A DNA stretch of 23,713 nt, taken from positions 1-23,713 of the IMG/VR virus record IMGVR_UViG_3300010885_002093, one strand, 5' to 3'. This document shows positions 1 through 6,065 of this stretch, in pieces. The notes beneath the pieces were generated by a model. That model was given only the letters and a program-made list of their open reading frames with translations. It ran no database searches and was not told where the DNA came from. The position numbers were made by a program, and so were the translations under genes. Numbering within the stretch: the stretch's first letter is position 1; the number at the start of each line of letters is the position of its first letter. The DNA comes from a virus.

Positions 1-959
1 GCAAGATCGTTAAACACATTACAGGGTTTAAGGATGCGTGTGATTATCTCAAGGCAGGGAAGCAAGGCGACTATGTTTCGCTTTGGTGGAATGCTGAACA
101 ATGGACACCTGATGGCATTATCGCTGGCTCTACGCTTTGGGAAGAGGTTAACAAACCTGTTGAGAAGTCACTTGCTTTATATCCTTGGGAAGGCGTAAAT
201 GAATTAACTTATGGCATACGTCCTGCCGAGTTAATTACGGTTACTGCTGGCTCAGGACTTGGCAAGTCACAATTCTTGCGTGAGATTATTTGGCACTTGC
301 TTAAAACTACTGACGGTAATATTGGCTGTATGTTTATGGAAGAATCAGTAGTCAAGACTGCTAAGTCGATCATGTCCTTATATGCAAATAAACCGTTACA
401 CTTACCCGATACTATAATTTCACCTGAGGAACTACAAAATGCTTTCGACAATACTCTTGGTAGTGATCGCCTTTTCTTTTGGGATAACTTTGGTAGTACA
501 GATATTGACAACGTCATCAATCGAATAAGATACTTTGCTAAAGCAGCCGATTGTAAATATGTTTTCCTTGACCACATTAGCATGGTTATATCAGCACAGT
601 CTAACGGTGACGAGCGTAAAGCAATTGACGAGTTGATGACTAAGTTGCGTATGTTGGTACAGGAAACCAATATATGCTTAGTTGCTGTATCGCACCTAAA
701 GCGTCCAGAAAGCAAAGGACACGAGGAAGGTGCTGCTACATCATTATCGCAGTTGCGTGGCTCCGGTAGTATTGCTCAGTTGTCTGACATTGTTATTGGA
801 CTGGTGCGTAATGCTCAGGCTGATGACCCGATTGAGCGCAACACTACTAAAGTTAGTATTTTAAAGAATCGCTTTGCTGGTTTAACCAGTCCGCATTGCG
901 CTTCATTGTTATATAACCGAGAAACTGGGCGTATGTTAGAAATTAAGGATCAGCTATGA
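1..959 (+). CDS. T7 gp4-like replicative DNA helicase, C-terminal part (5' end cut by window)
   Basis: The reading frame is open from the window edge (first full codon at base 3), so the N-terminal part, where T7 gp4 carries its primase, is missing. The visible part is a RecA-fold hexameric helicase that would unwind DNA at the phage fork using NTP hydrolysis. Walker A GSGLGKS is at bases 249-269. Further gp4-like motifs follow: MEESV, the Walker B region ending LDHIS, DERKAIDELMTKL, SHLKRPESKGHEEG and QLRGSGSIAQLSD. The linker upstream (FKDACDYL, then WTPDGI) also matches the gp4 layout. The stop overlaps the next start as ATGA, suggesting translational coupling. Whether a working primase domain is present cannot be seen. 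Confidence 0.95.
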   Translation, partial: KIVKHITGFKDACDYLKAGKQGDYVSLWWNAEQWTPDGIIAGSTLWEEVNKPVEKSLALYPWEGVNELTYGIRPAELITVTAGSGLGKSQFLREIIWHLLKTTDGNIGCMFMEESVVKTAKSIMSLYANKPLHLPDTIISPEELQNAFDNTLGSDRLFFWDNFGSTDIDNVINRIRYFAKAADCKYVFLDHISMVISAQSNGDERKAIDELMTKLRMLVQETNICLVAVSHLKRPESKGHEEGAATSLSQLRGSGSIAQLSDIVIGLVRNAQADDPIERNTTKVSILKNRFAGLTSPHCASLLYNRETGRMLEIKDQL

Positions 960-1150
960 ATGAGCGTACACAAATGGCAGCAATGGTTTTCCAAGGAATC
1001 TGTGCAGGTGATTGGAAGTTTCAATTAGGCGAAGGACAGTTTTGGGATGATGTCGCAGTATTCCGAGCTGTTGAATTAGCAGATAAATTATTAAAACAAT
1101 TGGATGTAATAACAGACGTAGTAGTAACTGAGGAGGAATCAAATGATTAA
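956..1150 (+). CDS. Small conserved phage protein, unknown function
   Basis: A 64-residue protein whose ATG overlaps the helicase stop (ATGA), so it is probably translated by coupling. The C-terminal half contains a helical stretch, AVELADKLLKQL, which resembles the 'A-x-x-x-A-D-x-L-[IL]-x-x-L' tail seen in many small phage proteins encoded near replication genes. No catalytic motif, cysteine pattern or membrane segment is visible. Its last codons overlap the next gene by 8 bases. The position points to an accessory role in early infection, but that is inference only. Confidence 0.75.
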   Translation: MNERTQMAAMVFQGICAGDWKFQLGEGQFWDDVAVFRAVELADKLLKQLDVITDVVVTEEESND

Positions 1151-1448
1151 GAATATTATTATTGTGGTACTAGTGTTGTATATGTTTTTTAGTGGTAATT
1201 GTAGTGCTCAGGCTCTTTTTGAAGATAGTCCCTATAATTTTAAAAATAGTGAATACAACTTTGACAACAGTCAATATAACTTTAAAAATAGTCCGTACAA
1301 TTACAACAACAGTCAATACAACATGACTGCCCCGAATGGAGTCTATGACAACTATGGAAACAAAACCGGATATACCACCGTCAGCCCCACAGGAGTCGTC
1401 AACATCTATGACAACAACGGAAACAGAAAAAGTTTTATTCCACGATAG
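1143..1448 (+). CDS. Secreted protein with N-terminal signal peptide and tandem seven-residue repeats
   Basis: This 101-residue protein has a strong Shine-Dalgarno (GAGGAGG at about 1130-1136). Residues 4-17 are very hydrophobic and are followed by a polar region with small residues, SGNCSAQA, as in a signal peptide with cleavage after A22 or A24. C20 has N before it, so a lipobox is unlikely. Residues 29-63 are five tandem heptads of the form S-x-Y-N-[FY]-x-N, the last one degenerate. Residues 66-101 hold two imperfect copies of YDN-x-GN-[KR]. Proteins of this layout recur in aquatic phages without a known function, as far as I recall. Export to the periplasm or outer surface is inferred. 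It sits among replication genes, so it is probably made early and may alter the host envelope. Confidence 0.8.
   Translation: MIKNIIIVVLVLYMFFSGNCSAQALFEDSPYNFKNSEYNFDNSQYNFKNSPYNYNNSQYNMTAPNGVYDNYGNKTGYTTVSPTGVVNIYDNNGNRKSFIPR
1227..1331 (+). repeat. Five 21-bp units encoding S-x-Y-N-[FY]-x-N heptads
   Basis: Five in-frame 21-base units (1227, 1248, 1269, 1290 and 1311) lie inside the secreted-protein gene. The serine, tyrosine and asparagine codons are conserved, while the second and sixth positions vary (P/E/Q and K/D/N). The units differ at third codon positions, so the repeat is kept at protein level and is not a fresh DNA duplication. Confidence 0.85.
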
Positions 1449-1524
1449 TCCTTGGAAGTGTCCACCGTTGAATTTATTTAACTGGAGTAATTTATGGAAA
1501 TGGCTCGATAATGAACAAAACTAG
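1408..1524 (+). CDS. Possible small tryptophan-rich protein, unknown function
   Basis: A 38-codon frame that overlaps the end of the secreted-protein gene and runs 14 bases into the next gene, filling what would otherwise be a 62-base gap in a very dense genome. The C-terminal 26 residues carry four tryptophans in a pattern (DSPWKCPPLNLFNW, then LWKWLDN) that is unusual for a chance frame. An AGGAG lies at 1391-1395, but 12 bases from the ATG, which is long. In-frame ATGs farther upstream (from 1336) are also possible starts. I do not recognise the family. The call rests on coding density and composition only, and a shadow frame is not ruled out. Confidence 0.35.
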   Translation: MTTTETEKVLFHDSPWKCPPLNLFNWSNLWKWLDNEQN

Positions 1525-1741
1525 ATTTGATTTGGAACAAGCGATTATGCAGTGCTGGTCTACGTGTGATGACCTTATGTTGTTTGCTCAAGCGTATCAA
1601 GATTACGAAGAAGAAATGACCGAGGATGATGTAGCAAATACTATTCTAGGTCTGCATTACATTCACGAAATGCGCTGCAAGAAATTGCTTGAGTTGCATA
1701 GGCAGTTTTTTGAAATTGATAACTATAGGAAAAGCAAATGA
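1511..1741 (+). CDS. Conserved small phage protein, helical, unknown function
   Basis: A 76-residue, mostly helical acidic protein. The segment LEQAIMQCWSTCDDLMLF followed by DDVANTILGLHYIHEMR resembles a small family found near replication genes in T7-like and cyanophage-type genomes ('F-x-x-x-I-M-x-x-W-x-x-x-D-D-L'). No enzyme motif is visible. The start has only a weak ribosome-binding site of its own (GGAAATGG at 1496-1503). A five-codon ORF (1494-1511) with a better site ends as TAATG on this start, so coupling is possible. The stop overlaps the next ATG as ATGA. Confidence 0.8.
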   Translation: MNKTRFDLEQAIMQCWSTCDDLMLFAQAYQDYEEEMTEDDVANTILGLHYIHEMRCKKLLELHRQFFEIDNYRKSK

Positions 1742-1965
1742 TAAACGAACATGACATTGCAGATATGTGTGCTCTTTATGAATTAAACAAGGGCGACAGT
1801 TTTACTATAAATTATGACAAAGTTGATGAGTCGATAGGACATATTCCAGCAAACAAGTCAGATGTGTTCTTGTTTGATCACATTGACGGAATGTATAGTT
1901 ACTGTAAAGACATGGCTGGCAATGTTGTACATTTTGCTGCGTGGACTAAGGTAATAAAAACATGA
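1738..1965 (+). CDS. Small conserved phage protein, unknown function
   Basis: A 75-residue protein coupled to both neighbours by ATGA overlaps. It has a compact pattern: an N-terminal helix (DIADMCALYEL), a KGD turn, then DVFLFDHIDGMYSYC and a C-terminal VVHFAAWTKV. The FDHIDGMYSYC and AAWTKV segments look like a conserved core shared with unnamed phage proteins I have seen, so this is very likely a real gene. No nuclease, kinase or DNA-binding signature is evident. A single small beta-rich domain is my reading. Confidence 0.75.
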   Translation: MINEHDIADMCALYELNKGDSFTINYDKVDESIGHIPANKSDVFLFDHIDGMYSYCKDMAGNVVHFAAWTKVIKT

Positions 1966-2111
1966 CCATTGAAACTACAATTGTTGCATTGACAGGTATC
2001 GGTTACATTGTGGTAGGACTGTTACAACTTTCTAAAGGATCGATACCGAACGCTATGATCTGGATCGGGTACGCCTTTGCTCAGGCAGGATTACTGCTTA
2101 ACCTAAAATGA
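1962..2111 (+). CDS. Small membrane protein with two transmembrane segments
   Basis: A 49-residue frame starting with an ATGA overlap to the previous gene. Residues about 6-23 (ending IGYIVVGLLQL) and 31-48 (ending AFAQAGLLLNL) are two hydrophobic helices joined by a short polar loop, SKGSIPN. This hairpin layout is typical of small phage inner-membrane proteins encoded among early genes. It is far from the lysis cassette on the other strand, so a holin role is not favoured. Function unknown. The gene ends 15 bases before the DNA polymerase start and its stop abuts a promoter-like sequence. Confidence 0.75.
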   Translation: MTIETTIVALTGIGYIVVGLLQLSKGSIPNAMIWIGYAFAQAGLLLNLK

Positions 2112-2120
2112 TGGTATAAT
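2112..2120 (+). promoter_or_regulatory. Extended -10 promoter element before the DNA polymerase gene
   Basis: TGGTATAAT is a perfect extended -10 (TGn plus TATAAT at 2115-2120). No convincing -35 is present; the best hexamer at the right distance is poor (TTACTG at 2091-2096). The polymerase ATG begins at 2127, seven bases after the hexamer, where transcription would normally start. Confidence 0.55.
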
Positions 2121-2126
2121 AGAGCA

Positions 2127-3776
2127 ATGAAAATCGTTCTCGATATTGAAACTAACAGTACACACGATAAGATTTGGATGTGTGTTACTCGTGACATTGA
2201 AACAGATGAGGTACAAGTATGGAAACAGGCAAGTGGATTACAAAAGTATTTGGACGGTTGCGATTTGATTATCATGCACAACGGAATAAATTTCGACGCA
2301 CCAATACTCAGGAAGAGCTGGAGCGTCACGATGAAGTTGCCCCAAGTGTACGATACGCTGACCGCAAGCCGACTGTTGAACCCAAGTCTCGAAAACGGAC
2401 ACAGCCTTGAAGCGTGGGGGCAACGACTGGGTTACCTTAAAGGTGACTTCAATGACTGGGATGGCGGTATAACACCGGAGATGGAAGAGTATTGCATTCA
2501 GGATACTTTAGTCACTAAGCAATTATACAAATATCTAGTAGCAGAATTTAAACAACAGAAGTTTTCACAAAGGAGCATAGACCTTGAGCACAACGTACAA
2601 GCAATCATCACGAAGCAAGAAGAAGCTGGATTCAAACTCGATGAGTTTAAAGCTATTCAATTACTATCTTTACTTAAAATTAAGTTGGACGCTATTCAGG
2701 TTGAAATGCAGCTCTTATTTCCTGCCCGAGTTGAAGCAGGACGTATCAGTAAACTCGGTAAGCCCCTTAAAGACATCGTCACGCCGTTCAACCCCGGCAG
2801 CCGAAAGCAAATTGCAGAAAGACTCCAAGAAAAAGGTTGGAAGCCAGACAAGCACACCGAAAAAGGCAGCATCATCGTTGACGAAACGGTCCTCGAAGCA
2901 CTCGACTATCCCGAAGCAAAAACCTTAGCCGAGTACATGATGCTACAGAAGCGTATCGCACAGATCGAGAGCTGGATGGAGCACATTAAAAAGGATGGTC
3001 GGGTACATGGAAGAGTTATCACTAACGGAGCTGTGACGGGGCGTATGACGCATATGTCGCCCAACATGGCGCAAGTTCCCAATAGTGGTAGTCCTTATGG
3101 AGAAGACTGTAGAGAATTATGGACTGTTGATAAAGGATATAAGTTAGTCGGTATTGACGCTAGTGGTTTAGAGCTTCGTATGCTGGCACACTATATGGAT
3201 GATGATGCATATACAACTGAAGTGGTATCAGGCGACATTCACACAGCCAATCAAAAGGCTGCTGGGTTACAAACGAGGAACCAAGCCAAGACGTTTATTT
3301 ATGCATTCCTCTATGGAGCGGGATCTGCCAAGATCGGGAAGATTGTTAACGGCAATGCGAAAGAAGGACAAAAACTTATTACTAGTTTTCTACAAAACAC
3401 GCCGAAGCTGCAAAAACTTAGAGAAAAAGTTGCTCGCTACTATGATTCGAAAGGACGGTTACCGGGTCTTGATGGACGAGTCTTACACGTTCGTTCCGAG
3501 CACTCGGCACTCAACACGTTATTACAAGGCGCTGGTGCGATAGTAATGAAGCAAGCTTTAGTGTTGTTAGATAAACAACTTAAAAAAATGAAGATTAAGT
3601 ATAAGTTTGTAGTTAATGTTCACGATGAATGGCAGTTAGAAGTTGAAGAATCGAGAGCAGAAGAAGTGGGTCGTTTAGGCACACAGGCTATTGTTGACGC
3701 TGGTGTTGTATTAGAGATGCGTTGCCCGTTAGCTGGTGAATTTAAAGTAGGTAATAACTGGAAAGAAACTCACTAA
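2127..3776 (+). CDS. Family A DNA polymerase, T7 gp5-like, with 3'-5' exonuclease domain
   Basis: This 549-residue replicative polymerase copies the phage genome. The N-terminal proofreading domain has Exo I D6/E8 (LDIETN), Exo II HNGINFD (residues 51-57) and Exo III Y122/D126 (YCIQD). The polymerase domain has motif A with D344 (GIDASGLELR), motif B R384, K388 and Y392 (RNQAKTFIY) and motif C H499-D500-E501. All catalytic residues are present. Between LLFP (about 200) and VTPFNPGSR (about 218) there are only about 20 residues, where T7 gp5 has roughly 80 including its thioredoxin-binding insertion, which explains most of the shorter length (T7 is 704). The start is fixed by the Exo I motif beginning at once. 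No good ribosome-binding site precedes it. The stop overlaps the next gene as TAATG. Confidence 0.97.
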   Translation: MKIVLDIETNSTHDKIWMCVTRDIETDEVQVWKQASGLQKYLDGCDLIIMHNGINFDAPILRKSWSVTMKLPQVYDTLTASRLLNPSLENGHSLEAWGQRLGYLKGDFNDWDGGITPEMEEYCIQDTLVTKQLYKYLVAEFKQQKFSQRSIDLEHNVQAIITKQEEAGFKLDEFKAIQLLSLLKIKLDAIQVEMQLLFPARVEAGRISKLGKPLKDIVTPFNPGSRKQIAERLQEKGWKPDKHTEKGSIIVDETVLEALDYPEAKTLAEYMMLQKRIAQIESWMEHIKKDGRVHGRVITNGAVTGRMTHMSPNMAQVPNSGSPYGEDCRELWTVDKGYKLVGIDASGLELRMLAHYMDDDAYTTEVVSGDIHTANQKAAGLQTRNQAKTFIYAFLYGAGSAKIGKIVNGNAKEGQKLITSFLQNTPKLQKLREKVARYYDSKGRLPGLDGRVLHVRSEHSALNTLLQGAGAIVMKQALVLLDKQLKKMKIKYKFVVNVHDEWQLEVEESRAEEVGRLGTQAIVDAGVVLEMRCPLAGEFKVGNNWKETH

Positions 3777-3925
3777 TGAATGAGATTAGACAATTAGTTT
3801 TAAAACTGTTACGGATGGGCAGTACACCTTCCCAAGTATGTGACTTACTTGCTGACATTGAGGCGGAACTACGGACTTCAGCGGACTACATTCAAGCAAT
3901 TAAAGATTCAGATTTTCGACCATGA
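3776..3925 (+). CDS. Small protein of unknown function (49 residues)
   Basis: A short frame starting at TAATG on the polymerase stop and ending in an overlap with the next gene (CATGATG). The sequence is helical, with a basic, leucine-rich N-terminus (IRQLVLKLLRMG) followed by an acidic helix (VCDLLADIEAEL). STPSQVCDLLADIE looks like a compact helix-turn-helix-like pair, but it is too short to call. No recognised family. It is supported by its perfect fit between two genes and by the absence of any other use of the region. Confidence 0.6.
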   Translation: MNEIRQLVLKLLRMGSTPSQVCDLLADIEAELRTSADYIQAIKDSDFRP

Positions 3926-4098
3926 TGAAAGATAAGAACATTCCAGCAGGATTTGTACCCTTAGTAACAATAGGGGAATTGGACGGGTACTTGATGGTAT
4001 ACACAGCAGAGTCACATGACGACACACTGGAGATACTTGAAAGAACCATTGAAGTATTATCAGGAACTGACACAAATCAGGGAATGACAATGCAGTAA
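3922..4098 (+). CDS. Small protein of unknown function (58 residues)
   Basis: Starts with tandem ATG codons (3922 and 3925) overlapping the previous stop; either could be used. The N-terminal half looks like a beta hairpin (VPLVTIGELDGYLMVYTA) and the second half is an acidic helix (DDTLEILERTIEVL). Its last codons lie inside the promoter that drives the SSB gene, so the end of this gene and that promoter share sequence. Not recognised. Function unknown. Confidence 0.6.
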   Translation: MMKDKNIPAGFVPLVTIGELDGYLMVYTAESHDDTLEILERTIEVLSGTDTNQGMTMQ

Positions 4099-4112
4099 AA
4101 ATGTGGTATAAT
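4084..4112 (+). promoter_or_regulatory. Sigma70-type promoter for the SSB/exonuclease genes
   Basis: A -35 box ATGACA (4084-4089, 5 of 6 consensus) is separated by exactly 17 bases from TATAAT (4107-4112), which also has the extended TGG at 4104-4106. The predicted start, about 4119, gives a leader of about 33 bases with AAGGA (4141-4145) six bases before the SSB ATG. This is the best + strand promoter in the window. Confidence 0.8.
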
Positions 4113-4126
4113 GGTAATGCAGTAAA
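4089..4126 (+). repeat. Perfect 11-bp direct repeat flanking the SSB promoter -10 box
   Basis: AATGCAGTAAA occurs at 4089-4099 and again at 4116-4126, 27 bases apart start to start. The first copy begins at the last base of the -35 box and runs into the spacer; the second covers the predicted transcription start. This placement is that of a possible operator pair. No protein able to bind it is identified. Confidence 0.6.
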
Positions 4127-4151
4127 CAACTAACCTAATAAAGGATCTAAC

Positions 4152-4571
4152 ATGAGCAACACTAAAGCAGTGGCAATTAAAGGTGAACTATTCTGGAGTA
4201 AATGGATGAACACTTTTAACACTAAATTTAATGAATTAAACACAAAGTATGAATGCACTATCGGTAACATTAGTGATAACGATGCTGCAGCATTAACAGG
4301 TCTTGGCATTAAGATTAAAAACAAGCCAGAAATGGGTAATTACATTGTTGGCAAAAGCCAATATTTATTTACTCCGTTTGATACTAAAGGCGAAGCAGTT
4401 CCTATTGAAGACATCGGTAATGGAACTAAAGTAGCTGCCATTGTTTCGTCTTACTCACACCGGATGAGTGACAAGCACGGCAATGCTCCATCGATTGCTA
4501 AATTAACTGTTACTGAAGTTAAGACTTATGTACCTGTTGTTGAAGATTCATTGATGGATGACGTGTTGTAA
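4152..4571 (+). CDS. Phage single-stranded DNA binding protein, gp2.5-like
   Basis: A 139-residue protein that would coat single-stranded DNA at the fork. The order NTFNTKFNELNTKYECTI, then LTGLGIKIKNKPEMG, then VPIEDIGNGTKVAAIV and a C-terminal TVTEVKTYVPV fits the OB-fold SSBs of T7-like and marine podoviruses as I know them. The acidic C-terminus (EDSLMDDVL) is the usual tail for contacting polymerase and helicase. Length is near that of small phage SSBs (T7 gp2.5 is 232). The ATG has a good AAGGA site and its own promoter. The stop overlaps the exonuclease start as TAATG, as expected for replication partners made together. The SSB call rests on pattern and context, not on a catalytic motif. 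Confidence 0.8.
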   Translation: MSNTKAVAIKGELFWSKWMNTFNTKFNELNTKYECTIGNISDNDAAALTGLGIKIKNKPEMGNYIVGKSQYLFTPFDTKGEAVPIEDIGNGTKVAAIVSSYSHRMSDKHGNAPSIAKLTVTEVKTYVPVVEDSLMDDVL

Positions 4572-5251
4572 TGCGAGCACTGCTCGATGCTGATTCACTT
4601 GTGTACGCAATTGGTTTCTCAAGTAACGATATTGAAGAACCTTTAGCAAAGTGGAGAATGGACGAAGCAGTGCAAACAATTCTTTCTGATGTAGGAGCAG
4701 ATACTTACTTTGGTTGGTTAACGGGTAAAGGAAACTTCCGTAACTCCATTGCTAAGACTGCTCCCTACAAAGGACAACGAAAAGCAGAGAAGCCAGAGCA
4801 CTACATTGCACTTCGGGAATATTTGATGGTTAAGTATGCATTTATGGTCACCGAAGGCATAGAAGCTGATGACGCTGTGGGAATTGCTGCTTATGCTTTA
4901 CCAGAAGACGAGTGCATCATGGTGCATATTGACAAAGATCTCAACCAGTTACGGGGGTGGCACTACAACTACCGTACAAAAGAAAAGTATCACGTTACGG
5001 AGGTAGAAGGACTTAGAAGTTTTTATACACAGATATTAACTGGCGATAGAATTGATAACATCATTGGACTAAAAGGTATTGGTCCTGTTAAAGCGAAAAG
5101 GATTCTTGAAAAATGTACAAACGAAAAAGAGATGTATCTGGCTTGTCTGGAAGCATACGAAAACGACACCGAGCGAGTCTTGGAGAACGGACAACTGTTG
5201 TGGCTCCAAAGAAGCCGAAATCAACTTTGGAGTCCGCCAAACCCGTCTTAG
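4571..5251 (+). CDS. 5'-3' exonuclease / flap endonuclease (PIN-like plus H3TH)
   Basis: This 226-residue nuclease would remove RNA primers and degrade DNA from 5' ends, as T7 gp6 and T5 D15 do. Metal-binding acids appear in order: D6 and D8 (LLDADSL), E95, E98, D100 and D101 (EGIEADDAVG), D121 and D123 (IDKDLNQL), and D159 and D162 (GDRIDN). The helix-three-turn-helix DNA-binding segment follows directly (IGLKGIGPVKAKRIL, residues 165-179). Length is shorter than T7 gp6 (300) but the core is complete. The C-terminal ENGQLLWLQR...NQLWSPP is the usual end of this family, supporting the stop at 5251 even though the next gene overlaps it by about 50 bases. Confidence 0.93.
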   Translation: MRALLDADSLVYAIGFSSNDIEEPLAKWRMDEAVQTILSDVGADTYFGWLTGKGNFRNSIAKTAPYKGQRKAEKPEHYIALREYLMVKYAFMVTEGIEADDAVGIAAYALPEDECIMVHIDKDLNQLRGWHYNYRTKEKYHVTEVEGLRSFYTQILTGDRIDNIIGLKGIGPVKAKRILEKCTNEKEMYLACLEAYENDTERVLENGQLLWLQRSRNQLWSPPNPS

Positions 5252-5538
5252 TCGAATGGCTTGACGCTGCAGCATCGGGCGAGTGGCACGAAGCAAAGAA
5301 AGAAGATTTACATTGTCGTACCATTGGGTTTGTCGTTTATGAAGATAATCAACAGATTGAATTAGCAGGAACGATTACAGAGGGGATGTGCAACAACAGC
5401 ATTACCATTCCTAAACAAATGATTATTAAACGAAAGACAATACAAATTGAAACCACAAAGCGCAAAAGCAAAAGGAAGGAAACTCCAGCAGTGGGTACGG
5501 GATATGATCCTACAAAAGTTCCCTTCTCTGACCATTGA
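5200..5538 (+). CDS. Small conserved phage protein, unknown function, overlapping both neighbours
   Basis: This frame overlaps the exonuclease end and the next nuclease start. The core VLVEWLDAAASGEWHEA, then CRTIGFVVYEDNQQIELA and SITIPKQMIIKRKTI, resembles a small beta-rich phage family with a V-E-W-x-D start and an 'IP-K' strand near its end, so it is likely real. The start is uncertain. GTG at 5200 gives 112 residues and the shortest overlap with a family-like N-terminus. ATG at 5113 (AAAAGGA about 10 bases before) would add 29 very basic residues read out of phase with the exonuclease, and TTG at 5227 is also possible. The last 30 residues are Lys/Arg-rich and overlap the next gene. Confidence 0.65.
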   Translation: MAPKKPKSTLESAKPVLVEWLDAAASGEWHEAKKEDLHCRTIGFVVYEDNQQIELAGTITEGMCNNSITIPKQMIIKRKTIQIETTKRKSKRKETPAVGTGYDPTKVPFSDH

Positions 5539-5782
5539 TGACGTTAGAAGTACTTCAATGGGCGCTGGCGGGGAAGATGTGCAACTAAGTACTGCTGCCC
5601 GTTTACTTGTTCCTTTTCAAATTGAATGTAAGAACCGTAAAGCGATAGCAGTATTTAAAGACTACGAACAAGCAGGGACGCATGGACTGGTTGAGCCGCT
5701 TGTAGTCCTGAAGCAAAACAACAGTAAACCATTAGTTTTAGTCGATGCGGAATACTTCTTTAATTTACTATCAAGGAAATAA
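5447..5782 (+). CDS. Putative PD-(D/E)XK-type endonuclease (resolvase-like)
   Basis: A 111-residue protein whose TTG start at 5447 is chosen because the KPQSAKAKGRKLQQWVRD segment that follows is the conserved N-terminus of this phage family. The core reads GAGGEDVQLS, then VPFQIECKN; the acidic residue in GED and the E-x-K of IECKN fit the metal-binding D...ExK of PD-(D/E)XK nucleases. The end, KPLVLVDAEYFFNLL, is a typical final strand and helix. It may cut branched or foreign DNA during replication or recombination, an inference from fold and position after the flap nuclease. It overlaps the previous gene by 92 bases and ends one base before the next ATG. No strong ribosome-binding site is seen for TTG, so coupling is likely. 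Confidence 0.75.
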   Translation: MKPQSAKAKGRKLQQWVRDMILQKFPSLTIDDVRSTSMGAGGEDVQLSTAARLLVPFQIECKNRKAIAVFKDYEQAGTHGLVEPLVVLKQNNSKPLVLVDAEYFFNLLSRK

Positions 5783-5783
5783 C

Positions 5784-6065
5784 ATGGATGATTTTATTGA
5801 ATACCCATTAAAAGTTACATTTAAGCTGGAAGAATTAAATAACGTCCTTGAGCAATCTATTGACGTTGAGAATTGTGAAAGTTGGAGTTCACTAGTAATA
5901 AAGTTTGCTACATTCTTGTCAGCAAAATATGGGTACAGCATTCTTGATAAAATTATATTGATTGAAGATTATCCGTTTCCCTTTTCGTTAGAAGATGAAC
6001 GGTCTATCACTCAGAAAGAATACGATTCAATTATTGCTGCTAGAAAAACTAAAGGTAAAAAATGA
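5784..6065 (+). CDS. Acidic small protein, unknown function
   Basis: A 93-residue protein. ATG at 5784 is preferred over upstream in-frame starts because AAGGAA (5772-5777) sits seven bases before it and because this avoids overlap with the nuclease. The sequence mixes an N-terminal strand (PLKVTFKLEELNNVLEQ), a central SWSSLVIKFATFLSAKYGY helix and a basic tail (AARKTKGKK). No family recognised. The stop overlaps the next ATG as ATGA, placing it in the same translational chain as the two nucleases around it. Confidence 0.7.
   Translation: MDDFIEYPLKVTFKLEELNNVLEQSIDVENCESWSSLVIKFATFLSAKYGYSILDKIILIEDYPFPFSLEDERSITQKEYDSIIAARKTKGKK

Noticed and set aside
209-715. Long - strand ORF opposite the helicase
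   Set aside because: It lies antisense to a well conserved helicase gene and shows no family pattern; a codon-bias shadow.
1336-1410. Longer N-terminal extension of the Trp-rich frame back to 1336
   Set aside because: The residues upstream of 1408 are a frame shadow of the secreted protein repeats (MTTME-type) and add no recognisable sequence; only the 1408 part is kept, at low confidence.
5069-5324. Two - strand ORFs opposite the exonuclease and small gene
   Set aside because: No promoter, ribosome site or family pattern; antisense to supported genes.
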